Of a stretch of 64,000 nucleotides of DNA, positions 53,146 to 63,365 are shown piece after piece. The first letter of the stretch is position 1; every line of letters starts with the position of its first letter. The stretch lies in assembly GCF_026230105.1 (NCBI RefSeq), contig NC_079478.1, forward strand, positions 32,193,653-32,257,652. The letters are read 5' to 3'. This stretch comes from Diorhabda sublineata (Eukaryota; Arthropoda; Insecta; Coleoptera; Chrysomelidae). Position numbers and translations under genes: made by a program. A model generated the notes under the pieces. That model was given only the letters and a program-made list of their open reading frames with translations, was not told the DNA's origin and searched no databases.

Positions 53146-53305
53146 GGAGTGGAAATATTCCAAAATAACGGAGCAGGTGTAATAATGACTGACCAAAGTC
53201 TAGTACTACAAAAAGTTACCAGATCCACTGCTGGAAATTATACCTGTATGGCAACCAACCTTGAAGGAAAGGGGGTTAGTAATCCTGTGAAATTGATAGT
53301 CAGAT
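53146..53305 (+). CDS. Sidestep-like exon F: second half of Ig4
   Basis: The acceptor is TTTTTACAG and the donor is GTAAG. It starts in phase 0 and ends in phase 1, with 53 whole codons. It encodes GVEIFQNNGAGVIMTDQSLVLQ, with the motif AGNYTC holding the F-strand cysteine, then ATNLEGKGVSNPVKLIVR as the G-strand and exit linker. NYT is a possible N-glycosylation site. The following exon, which should begin Ig5, is not found in the remaining 10.7 kb of the window, so the next intron exceeds that length. The short intron before this exon contrasts with the multi-kilobase introns elsewhere in the gene. Confidence 0.93.
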
Positions 53306-53460
53306 GTAAGTAAATAATTCAATTTTTAATATGAATTTTTCTATAATAATGGGAGCTTGTAATAATTTTTTAATCAGATTTATTTATGATATCTGATACC
53401 ATACTATACATTCAAAGTACTATGATGTACTATGATATATAAATTGGTTGATGAGCTATA

Positions 53461-53720
53461 CAGGGTGTTAGTATTTTCAATAAATAATAATAAACAATTT
53501 ATGATTCAGAATGTTACTTTATAGAGAACGATTTCCTTGGCATATACAACGATCTAAAAATCTACATATATCCTAAATCACAAATTTTATCGAGTTACAC
53601 AAAACTTGTTTGTTGGAAAATCGATTTAAAAATTCATTTTTGATATCATTAGATCGCACAAGTTGTCCCTGTAAAGTTAAGGATTGCATGACCCGTCCCT
53701 GGCTTTGAGATAGTTCAGTA
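53461..53720. repeat. Dispersed repeat, copy 2 (CAGGGTGTT family)
   Basis: The left end TACAGGGTGTTAGTATTTTC is intact. It then follows the copy at 14451-14925: ACAATTTATGAT, ACAACGATCTAAAAATCT, AGTTGTCCCTGTAAAGTT. Similarity ends near 53720, so the right part is missing. It starts only 155 bp after exon F. Confidence 0.7.
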
Positions 53721-54014
53721 TCTTCAGTCTTCAAAGACTGAATGTGAACTGTTTACCTTTAGTCTATGAAGACGACAACTTGGTTATAAAACCGTGCGAA
53801 GCGTGAATAGTGTGTTCAGTATGAATATCACTAGGGTTCCAAAAATTGAGCTACTGGGAATTATCCAATAACTTTTTCATTCCTTTTTATTCATTCTCCT
53901 CAAATTTGCAGCATATTCCTCCAAAATACATAATACGATTCTGATAATTTAGAAAATTATTATGCCTAATGAAAATATTGTATTTTCCAAAATTATGATA
54001 TGAAGAACTTACAA

Positions 54015-54225
54015 ATGATCGACGAAGAGAATACCAGAATGGCGTCCCAGGGATGAAACAAACAGGACCAAAGGAAGACCACCAACGCAATGGACGGATG
54101 ATGCTAAAAGTATATCTTCCGACTGGATATAAGAAGCCCAAGACCTAGTAAAATGGTTGAAGTTGAAAGAAGTTCAAATGAAGCAGTGAACGAGACAGGC
54201 CGCTAAATGGTGATGATGATGATGA
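54015..54225 (+). mobile_element. LINE 3' terminal fragment with (ATG)n tail
   Basis: The + strand reads RILEWRPRDE-like residues, then GRPPTQWTDDAKSISSDWI and EAQDLVKW with KEVQMKQ behind. These match the end of insect LINE ORF2 proteins (RGRPPTRWTDDIKRI ... WMQxAQDRxxW). A run of ATG/GAT triplets at 54208-54226 follows as the 3' tail. It is a 5'-truncated insertion of a family different from the (GAA)n one. Confidence 0.72.
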
Positions 54226-54789
54226 TTTCATGCTCATTTTCCGCACTATTCTAAAAACTTTTCAGTCCAAACGCTTTTTTATAACTATTTTTTGTTTATG
54301 ACTATCACTATTCGAACCATATAATCTTGATTTAAAAGAACTCGGATGAGCATAATTCACTTTGAAGCAAATGCAAAAAACTGTATGGAATAAAAATTTG
54401 TCCTTACAAATATTTAATGAACTGCGTAATACTTAATAATAAAAGTCTATTCATATCTTTACTATCGCAAGAGTATTTTTTTATATTAAACCGGAGAATC
54501 TGTAGAGCTCATAAAAATTTGTGGGTTGCTTTTAACCCCTAAAAACTCTTTTATACTCCATAATTAAATGATTATCATGACAACATTAGTTTCATGCATT
54601 ATTTTTGATTTCTTTTGCCTCTTAGTACTACTCCAAAAAGCCAGTTCTATGAAAATTAACCCCTGTTCCATTATCCTTCAATTATAAATGAGTTTTCATA
54701 TTGTTTGCAGGTGAAAAAAGATATATAAAAGTGTAATATTTACTATAATGAATGTAAAAAAGTTCTCCATTTTCATGAATATACAGTGC

Positions 54790-54930
54790 CTTCTGACGAA
54801 CCCGTTTTGAACTTTCAATGATACGATTCCACATTTATTTATCGTCGATTATTTCAACGTTCTCTTTAATAAAACTCGAGAGGCAAAAGTCAATATGGTG
54901 AAGATCTGAACTTCTGGCTGCCCAACAAAA
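54790..54930 (-). mobile_element. Possible Tc1-like transposase C-terminal fragment
   Basis: The minus strand reads AARSSDLHHIDFCLSSFIKE then NVEIIDD and MWNRIIESSKRVRQKALY. This resembles PARSPDLTPMDFFLWGxLK ... LxxRIIExxxxVR of insect transposases. It is short and lacks the expected FFLWG, so the call is tentative. Confidence 0.38.
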
Positions 54931-55789
54931 AGATGCATCAGGAATTCAATTCCAATTCAATGTTCAGGATATAGACCATAATTATAGAACTAAAATGTGC
55001 TAAAGCTTCCTCACATTTTGCTCTATTCATAAATTGACCTTTCTACAGTGATCTGGTAAATAATTTTATGAGAAATGCAATTATTTGCATTATCTAAATT
55101 ATTTAGAAGGCATACTGGTTCTATCAAATTATTTCATTCAAAATACGCGTCCAAATACTCAAAAGTTTACCAGTTTTAGTTGATTGTTAGCATTCTCAAA
55201 TTCTTATCTGTTCAGAATAATATAAATTAGGTAATTCTTGTATGCTTGTCAAGTGATAGAGATGTACCTCAAATCTTCTTGAAACCATCATGAGATCTTA
55301 TTGAGAATTTATCACCTTATAGACGTTCGACGTCTAGCGCGTTCCGATAGAGATATTTTTCTACAATTAGAAACTTCACTATTCCCTTGGCATTTATCTT
55401 ATTGTGATCAAAAAAAAATTGATGGTATTTCTTAAATTATTCAAAAAATAGAATTCCCTTTTGGACTATCTGTAACTTTTGTTTTCTCATTTGCATGGTG
55501 TGTTATGTAGCTTCTGACAAATTAACCTATATTACAAAAGTTTTCGGAAACAATTTGTAGTGCAATTTTGAAACAAGGAAATAATGTTAACAATTCATTT
55601 ATTCGGCACTTTTTTCTTTACATATTAGTACCAAGAAATACATTTTAAATCATACTTAAAGAACTTTTTTCTTCAATTATGCTCAATATTTGCTTAACAC
55701 GTTACATCATATTGACAATTTCTCGAATTTTTCAAAATATTTTACGTCGAAGCTGTACTGTACTGAAAATCACCCAAACTTTTCTATAA

Positions 55790-56130
55790 TGCGAGACTAG
55801 GGAACATTTGAGGATTATCTTTTTTCGGTAGAAAATTTCTGGTTATTATGGCGTAGTGACAAGAGACTAGATCCGGTCATCATTAAGATAAAGTGTATCA
55901 ATCAAATCAACCAATTTTAGAAGACATGTCCCTATATAAATATGTGTATCCAACGGCTCCCCCCTGACATGCCTGACATAAGAAAGTGCTTCAGATATGG
56001 CACATCAGACCACAACTTTATCTTCAAATTTCTTCTTGGATGAAAATTTCTTATCTTATCCCTATAAAATCCATCATTGTCTGTAATTTCTGAATGTGAT
56101 CATGATCTTGTTGATGCAGAACTGCATATC
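55790..56130 (-). mobile_element. Tc1-like transposase fragment
   Basis: The minus strand reads KFEDKVVV, a stop, CAISEALSYVRHVRGEPLD then THIYI, and LLKLVDLIDTLYLNDDRI. It matches the insect Tc1-like segment KFxxKVLVWCAISxxGxSEAFVGRVxGEALxxxIYI ... CLxKLVxFI, which lies between the first and second catalytic residues. The second catalytic box (WPDLAS) is degraded to WSLVTTP. Confidence 0.65.
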
Positions 56131-57900
56131 GGAATTCTATGTAAATGATCTTCAGACATTTCTCCTTTTTCTGATGTTTAACTCCCTTCCTTTTTAGTTC
56201 TTGATTGATGGTCATGTGTGGGAGCCCGAAATCGACGAGACAACCTTTGAGTTGATGTTTCTAATTTGTCTTCTGTATATTCCACTTATTCTATTTGATT
56301 GGGCATTAATCAAAGAGCTTCAGGTCGCCCACTTTATGGAAGGATTTAACATATTATTCCTTTCTCACATTCATTTATTGTTTCATAAATGGTCAAAAGT
56401 ACAATGTTCTGCTCTCTAAATTCCCAATGTCAGTTTTGGACAACGGTTCAACTAAACTGTATATATTTTTTCGGATATCTAGCTTACGCGCCATAACTAA
56501 ATTGAAATGACATATGAAAATTTTGAACATTATAAAATCTTCCAAGTTATTCCAAGAAATAAATGGAAGGCAATTTTTTCCTAAAACATATAATTTTTCA
56601 TCGAATATTTATCGTCTACTTATGTCACCTTACATAATGTGATATCCAAACATGGCACAAAATAAATAAATGATTAAGGGAAAACTCGTTTGTGGAAATA
56701 TATTTACTGGGTGACATGATATAATCAGTTTTTTCATTACGTCATTATCTTGAGGTCAAAACAGTTTAGAATAAACATTACAATATGAAAATCTGATAAT
56801 GTTTAATTCTTCATTACTGTGTTATTTGTTTTTGGAACAAAACCAGCACCGTAAAAGCCTACAGATATTGCAAAGCAATAAATATTGATATTAAGTTGAG
56901 AGCTATATTTCTACAGACCTCAATTGTAGCGAAATTTACAATTCTAGATCGCTATTTGTAGAATATCTATCTAGAGTTATTTATACGCCTGTAGCATGAG
57001 TCGATCCGATCGGCCTTTAGCATATAAGGAATATTAAGAATATCCCCTTCCCACTTCTCCTCATATCCTCGATTCTCCTCATCTCTTTGACTAAGGCGAG
57101 GATTTCCTTTCTAGTGATATGAATACAGCTCGAAGCATATTCGATATCTCTACCAGTGTTACATTTTTCACTTAACGTTTTATTTTTAAACGTGTCAGAG
57201 AACGAAACATGGAATTAGACTCCGTTTATAGATTCTAGTTTCGTATTTCAAGCTTATAAGAGAATGTGATGTTGAATGAAATATAAATGAAGCTCTAATC
57301 GGCATTCGACGTAGATATATTTGACGATCCCTGAAAAATGTTCTTCCATTTTACCCATTGCAATAATTTTGCAGCTTAATATTATTTCGATTGTGTTGAA
57401 ATATGTGGACGACGAGAACGAGTCTGCTTTTAACTCTTTTAACAGCTCTACTGGAAGCATTATAAATTAATTGCTGAATAAAAACGAGATGACGCGAATT
57501 TAGAATGTAGTGCGTGGGTAAATTGTGGAAATTTCAACGGAATGAAAGAGCATAAAAAATAAATTGGTAAAATTAAATAAAGTCCTTTGGAATTTGGTAC
57601 GTTCACAAAACAACCATTGTTCCCTCGCTTTTATCATTTCAATTTCATACGAATTTACATTCACAAATGCAGTTCTGCCAATTACACAGGGTGTTCGACT
57701 ATTGGTGATTGGATTGAAACAGTTATATCGTAAGAAGTTAATAAACAACAAAGATCTAAAATTCAATCATTAAAATTATTCCAAACAGTCTAAAATTAAA
57801 CTAAAAGCATATAATCTAATACCAGATTAATCTAATGAGGTAGGATTTCGTCATCCATCTAGAAAGAGTTATATCAAGTTCGTAAAAGCCCAAACGAAAT
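56131..57900. other. Intron or flank with no recognised feature
   Basis: No exon, transposase or RNA gene was recognised. A CAGGGTGTT word at 57687 could be a lone end of the dispersed repeat family, but nothing downstream matches the other copies. Confidence 0.4.
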
Positions 57901-57907
57901 AAGTCTT

Positions 57908-57939
<32 letters not shown>

Positions 57940-58170
57940 GTTAGGACTAGATCCTGTATTTTCATAAAGGGTTTACCAGGAGTAGTTGGGATGCTGAGGA
58001 CCAGCTTTCATACCACCTTATAGGTGGTCGTTCAGGAGGTCGAGTTGTGTCTGGTTTCTTTTCCTTTGCAATTTTTGCTAACCGTTCAATTAGCATTCTG
58101 TCAACATGGTCTCTCCATTCTCTTCTGCGGCTCCTTGCCCATCTTACTACATCCTGAATATCGCTCATGT
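57908..58170 (-). mobile_element. LINE 3' end with long (GAA)n tail
   Basis: On the minus strand it starts at about 58168 with SDIQDVVRWARSRRREWRDH, continues VDRMLIERLAKIAKEKKPD and ends with RWYESWSSASQ, the same residues as the copy at 41280-42090. A CTT run (GAA on the minus strand) of about ten units at 57904-57939 is the 3' tail. The copy is 5' truncated. It is in the final intron, antisense to the gene. Confidence 0.82.
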
Positions 58171-58199
58171 CTTGCCAACAAAATTACCATAGCCTTGTT

Positions 58200-58640
58200 G
58201 TAAAAATCAGCAAGAGCCATGATGGGTTAAGAAACTTTTTGTGGCATTACAGAAAGCCTTATTGAAACGTCTATAGAAACAAGATGGACAACACGTCCTA
58301 AATTTCGTGGTCCCAAAAAACAACACACAATTGAAAAATGATTTATCATCTGCTACTAACTCTTGACCACAAGTTCCCATCCTTTTTTCCCTTATAGACC
58401 ATTTACAGGCTTTAGTAGACCCGCTGCTGGGATATTTCTGCACTGATCAAAATTTACTTACCATCGAGTCTCCCACAAACACCTGGCAGTTCACCTCGAC
58501 CATTTTGGGAATGACTGCTCTAGACCCTACAATAGTAGGAATTGAAGAAAATGAATCTGACGTTAAAGTACTCAAAAGTTGCACACCTGTGATGATACTT
58601 TGAAGCACCATGACCAAGCTTAAGTCATGAAAAGCTTAAA
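58200..58640 (-). mobile_element. Possible piggyBac transposase fragment
   Basis: The minus-strand frame has SDSFSSIPTIV, then VNCQVFVGDSM, and after a stop KRMGTCGQELVADDKSFFNC followed by VLFF and NKAFCNATKSF. It resembles the catalytic-core order of piggyBac transposases (NFFTSxPLLxxL ... RGTxxxxLVxDDxSFxxVLWxDNKxV). Identity is modest. It is head to head with the clearer piggyBac piece that starts at 58647. Confidence 0.42.
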
Positions 58641-58643
58641 CAG

Positions 58644-59460
58644 AAAGCTTAACCCTCTGTAGCGACATGTGACATTTCTGTCACAAACCGATTCTCTGCT
58701 ATTTAATATTAAATAGTTATTGTGAATCCCCTTTGCGCCCCTGTAACAGATCGCCTTAGTTTGACTCAAACGTAGAGGGCGGTGGTGTACTTGTTTGGTC
58801 ACCACGTCGTCTAAACTTTATAAGATTTTAGAGTATCTGGATTTGTATATAAAATTGAACCTGAATCTAACTCAGAAAATGTGGTACTGCCAAACGAACC
58901 AATTCTTGGTACTTCCTCAAGTATTATCGTGCGTCTATCGCGAGAGATACCTCGTAACCAAAATTACGGGTTATATTTTGATATATCAGAAATTTCTCAC
59001 TGCGAGATTACAAAACTGTTCACTGAGTCTTTGTACAATACGCCAAAACAGGATTCGAGATTACATTACCTACATTTGAAGAGATTTTGACGGTAGACCG
59101 TAATAATTTAGCATCCAGTTTTGTCGAAGAGATGCGAAAATCACATACGAGGAGGTATGACAAACAGACCAATCATAACGAATTATTATCCACATATTGT
59201 TGGAGGATATAATCGCCACATGGATGACAGAATACAGCTTCGTAATAAAAGGTGGAAACGTCGAATACATTATCATTTATTGGACTTAAGTACATTGAAC
59301 GCATGGCTTCTTCTCAAAAAAACTTATAAAACATTTGAACTTTGCTGTTTTAGACTTGAGGTTTTTACAACTTTATATAAGCTTAGTGCACCAGTGAAAA
59401 ACTGTCAATCTATCGAAAACAAACTCAAAACTACACAAAGATCTAGCAAAAAATGTTAGT
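58644..59460 (+). mobile_element. piggyBac element fragment with 5' end
   Basis: TTAACCCTCTGTAGCG at about 58644 fits a piggyBac end: the TTAA target followed by CCCT. The + strand frame from 58881 reads MVLPNEPILGTSSSIIVRLS then REIPRNQNYGLYFDISE, the core usually RLYFDNFFTS with a catalytic aspartate. From about 59165, in another frame, come TNYYPHIVGGYNRHMDDRIQ and RWKRRIHYHLLDLSTLNAWL. This is the conserved piggyBac block EYNRHMGGVDxxD ... RKWYxRIFYHLLDLxxxNAWLL, here with GGVD altered. The N-terminal part and the segment between the two blocks are deleted, and no right end was found. Confidence 0.8.
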
Positions 59461-59489
59461 AGCAATCATGCAGGATCAGACCTTTATTT

Positions 59490-59710
59490 TCTATAATGCA
59501 TTCACCATAATTCTTTCCAACGTAATAGTGCTTATACATTTCAGTGGATTCACCGTCTATGGACTCATACTTCAGTCACCCAAATCACAAGATCTAAGTC
59601 CTAGAGATTCATTTTAGTATTATTAAAGAGAACTGGAGGAGGAATGCTGTAACCTGTATATATGCTACTGTGATATTTACTGACATGATACAGAGAATTA
59701 GTGATCCAAT
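59490..59710 (+). mobile_element. Possible Tc1-like transposase C-terminus
   Basis: The + strand shows SPKSQDLSPRDSF and then SIIKENWRRNAV, like SPDLNPIExxWxxLKRNWRRNA of Tc1-like transposases, where the E of NPIE is catalytic. Here that position is not conserved. It directly follows the piggyBac piece. Confidence 0.33.
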
Positions 59711-61194
59711 TATGAATTGACGGTATTCTTTATATTTAAATTATGGGTCATTTTTTATGATTGACTGTGTTGTTTTTTAAATATTATTCGTTTCAAATAC
59801 AGTTTCAAAACTCAATTTATTCTAGCTCCGCATTTGTACTCTTTTGTAACACCATGACTAGTGGAAATTTCATATAAATATTTTGCTTAAGACCTGTATT
59901 ACACCGGAGTTTTGAAAATATTAAACTCCAGAGATTCTCATATATTATGTGGCACTTATCGGTCAATTAAATTAAGTCTCTTTTTTATCTGATTTTTCAT
60001 AATTATCATAATAAAAAAAGGAAAATAACTCAGATTCGGAAGCTTGAGGAACAATGAGAAAAGGGTCATCTAGATATGATTAAACCCGTAATTATTGATA
60101 AATTTCAGCATACTAATAATTGAAACACCTAAACTAATCGTCAGCACGGTTTATGAGCAGCCTAGTTTCTCGTTAATTAGTCAGCTCTTCGATTATATTT
60201 TTAAATATGGTATATTGGAGACTTATCAACAAACTAAATTTTCAAATGAAGAAAATAAATCGTTACTACAAAAACATATTTTTTTACTGTGTTCTCCAAT
60301 TCTTTTCAACTAGCTTTGAACAAACGATACCACTGATTACTCTACACACATTTATCTGAATTCGAACATATTTTATCAAGCCCTATACGATTATGAAATT
60401 TCCTAACGACAAAATAAAAAATTTATCTTTGTGTAGTGCAAAGATAAATTAATAAATGAAATTTTGAAGCGAATTGTTATATTTTCAATGCCAATTCGAG
60501 ATATCACTACATTCAAATATTGTTCCGGATGAAAATAATCAAGAAAAAATGTTTAAACTTATCACAAAACAAATCTCAACATGAATTTCATAAACAAAAC
60601 TTGTATGTTCAACAGTAGTTTCAATTCTATTCGAAAAGACACTTTTTCAACATTCCTTACAACCATACATGTCCCTTATAAGTTGAACAGAAATTGTTAT
60701 AACCATTGTAACATAAATTGTTGAATAATACCTGTTATTTCCAGGTAATAATGTGTAGGTATTGTTGAAATAATTCTTGAAATATAAAATTACTGCAGTC
60801 CTGCAAACTATTCCATAAGAATGACAAAGATTTAACCTAGAATCCATATTTGTTCAATGAAAACCGTATTCGTATTATCAACACACTGTTACATTGCATT
60901 AATAGCTATTGTAACTTCATGCATACATTACGTGATTGATATTTTGAAAGTGACCTAATTTCAAATCTAAATATCTACTGGAATTATTATTGGAATTGAA
61001 ATGAAGTAATGGCGGTAAAGGGAGTAATAACTACAATTTATAAGTTTATATTGGATCTTTTATTGGAAAATTGTGTAATTGAAACGGTTTTATGATGATC
61101 TTAAACGTCAAAATATTTCCAGACCATAGATAAGATGAATTGTAGGCTAATTAACAAAATTTTTCTACATTTCAATGTTTTTCTTATGTAAGTA
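59711..61194. other. AT-rich stretch without genes
   Basis: Apart from the small hairpin at 60420-60450, nothing is recognisable. It should be part of the intron downstream of exon F. Confidence 0.4.
60420..60450. repeat. Perfect 12-bp hairpin
   Basis: AATTTATCTTTG, a 7-base loop and CAAAGATAAATT form a perfect stem. No coding region or T-run of terminator type is associated. In AT-rich intronic DNA it may be chance or a MITE remnant. Confidence 0.6.
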
Positions 61195-61559
61195 ACACGA
61201 TGTTCCATAGTGTATATTTACGTATATATAAAAATCTACTCCTATCTCCTAAATCATAAATTTGTTGTCCTTGTAAATGTTACTGATTATTAACCATTGG
61301 ACATGATCCCCCTCTGGCCTTCAGTTAGTAGTGTAAAATTATTTATTGCGTCCAAAACACTATATAGACATAAGTAATAGTCCATTAAAAATTCATTAAG
61401 TTTTAATATATAATTTAGAAAATATAATTAACTATAAGTTCTGATTTCGCTACTTTGAGAGCCTATAACTCAAAAACAAGGGCTCTTTTGAAAAAAAGTT
61501 TTTATTTCACGTCATCGATCATTTCCGAATTTTTGCATCAAGTCCCAGAACACCCTGTA
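61195..61559. repeat. Dispersed repeat, copy 3 (CAGGGTGTT family)
   Basis: It matches 14451-14925 through GTTGTCCTTGTAAATGTT, TTAACCATTGGACATGATC, AGTAGTGTAAAATTATTTAT, CTATAAGTTCTGAT and TTTCACGTCATC. The right end GAACACCCTGTA is intact and is the inverted form of the left end at 53461, which defines the terminal repeat as TACAGGGTGTT. A TA-rich and (TG)n stretch follows. Confidence 0.72.
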
Positions 61560-62789
61560 TATATATGTGTGTGTGTATTTGTCTGCATTCACATGGTGAA
61601 AAAAACCGGTATTTCAATTCTAAAAATGTTTTTTCAACTTTATAAATGCTTTAACTTATATTTCATTGAATTTTGACAATAAGGGTTAGTTTTCACATAT
61701 TGCCATAGGGTAGATTTTTAAGTGAATCCATGCGTCTTGATATAATTAATTGACGTGATACAATATTTTTACCTTTGTTCACTGGACTAATAAATGCAGT
61801 AATAATATTTAGTACTATTTAATCTTTAACCGCAAATTATCCAAACACTTAGATAAAATCTTTACTTCGGCGTATTTTATGAAAGTTATTATGGTGCATT
61901 TTCATTTAAATGAAGTGAGACAGTGCTTCAACCTCCCGGAAGTAAACTCCATACAAGAAACATCCGCAGCGGTTATGTAATTACTTATTCCTACTACTTA
62001 GCGATTAGGCAAATAACTTATTACTTATAGTTGATAAACTAGGAAACTTCATCGCTAAGAACGGAACATGGTTTTGAGGAAAAGATGGAATTTCCTTTAC
62101 TCCCTTTTAAATTTAATTGGGTACGTAAGAGAAATTTAAATTATGCCTTTTATTTGAAGTGTACATTCTACGTACAAAGATATTCAGTGAAGGATGAATA
62201 AAGGATATCCTAAAAAACATAGATGGCACAAATATTATTTTTCGAAAGAAATGGTTCTGAGGATTATTAAGATTGTATTATTAGGAGAAATAGGGTCGAA
62301 GACGTAATATTAATATTTAATTTGATGTGATCTACCCGTTTACTACACGTCAAGCCTACCTAATCTAACCTAACCAAAAACATTCAGTACATATCGTTAG
62401 TTCTTCTACTAAATTTTGCAATTATTCTCCAAGCTTTTTTGGTGTCAGTTCAATGCTTTCAATGTGAATAAAAATATAAATTATAATTAACGTTATTTCA
62501 TTTGAAGATATCCTTTCCTTAACAACAAAAGCTCAAAGGTAGCAATAGATTTATGAAACGTTACTGCTACCCAAGCTTTTACAACAGTCTCAAACTAAAA
62601 ACCTACTTAACGGAATTTTCATTGAAAGATAAAGTTGATATAATGAAATAAAAATATTGATGGAGAAAATTATGGTTGTTCATCCACTTTAGTTTTTGTT
62701 GTTTAAGTTTTCAATGGCACAATTCCTTTCTTTCTGTCTAGAATGTACGACAATTGTGCTAAAGGCGTAAAACCGATCGATATTAATCG

Positions 62790-63365
62790 TGAAATCTGTA
62801 AAGAAGAAGAAACGATAATCCATGGAATGGCGATATTCATCATCACCCAAAAAAGTAAAATTTGAACAAACAATTTCTGCCCGGAAAATCATGTGCACAG
62901 TTTTTTCTGACAGAAAAGGAGTATTGCTAGTAGATTTTCGGCCGCGTAATGAGATAATCAATGCAGCGTCTTATTGGGAGCCATTGAACAATCTGTATCG
63001 TGCATTCCAGAACAAAAGACGTGGCAAAGACGTTGAGTAAGGGTATCGTTTTGCTGCATGACATGTGGCTAATCGGACCAAATATCTCATCAAATCTTTT
63101 CAATGGGAAACTCTAGATCATCCTCCCTACAGCCCTGATCTGGCGCCCAGCGACTACCATTTGTTCGTGCACTTGAAGAAACACCTGGGCGGTCAGCGTC
63201 TTCAAGACGATAACGAAGTCAAAGCAGTTGTGATACAGTGGTTAACAATTCAGGCCACGTTATAACAAGTGCCTCAATATTCACGAAAATTATGTAGAAA
63301 AGTGGATTAAGGTAGAGGCTTTCATGTAAAAATAAAATTATTGCGATATCTTTGCACTTCTTTTT
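62790..63365 (+). mobile_element. mariner transposase C-terminal part
   Basis: The + strand begins MEWRYSSSPKKVKFEQTISA, then KIMCTVFSDRKGVLLVDFRP and NEIINAASYW. After shifts it has VLLHDM at about 63050 (usually LLHDNA) and LDHPPYSPDLAPSDYHLFVH then LKKHLGGQRL, with the last catalytic aspartate intact. It ends with CLNIHENYVEKWI, the usual mariner C-terminus. The N-terminal DNA-binding region is missing. This lineage differs from the 26.6/43.7-kb pair (different residues throughout). Confidence 0.82.

Larger units (their letters stand above)
14018..53305 (+). other. Sidestep-family Ig receptor gene, internal part (six exons)
   Basis: This is the span of the one host gene supported here. 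Six exons join in one reading frame with matching splice phases (1-1, 1-1, 1-0, 0-1, 1-0, 0-1) and encode three consecutive Ig domains. Sidestep proteins are single-pass neuronal or muscle surface receptors that bind Beat-family Ig proteins and guide motor axons in insects. That role is known for the family and is not shown here. Domain order, the WKG turn in the second domain, and the linkers DINLKP and WRLNVHY are what I recognise as Sidestep-like. The paralogue (side or side-II to side-VIII) cannot be decided from these domains by eye. The start codon, signal peptide, first Ig domain, later Ig/FN3 domains and membrane segment lie outside the window. Introns are about 3.6, 14.1, 7.9, 12.8 and 0.06 kb and are full of transposon remains. 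Confidence 0.88.
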
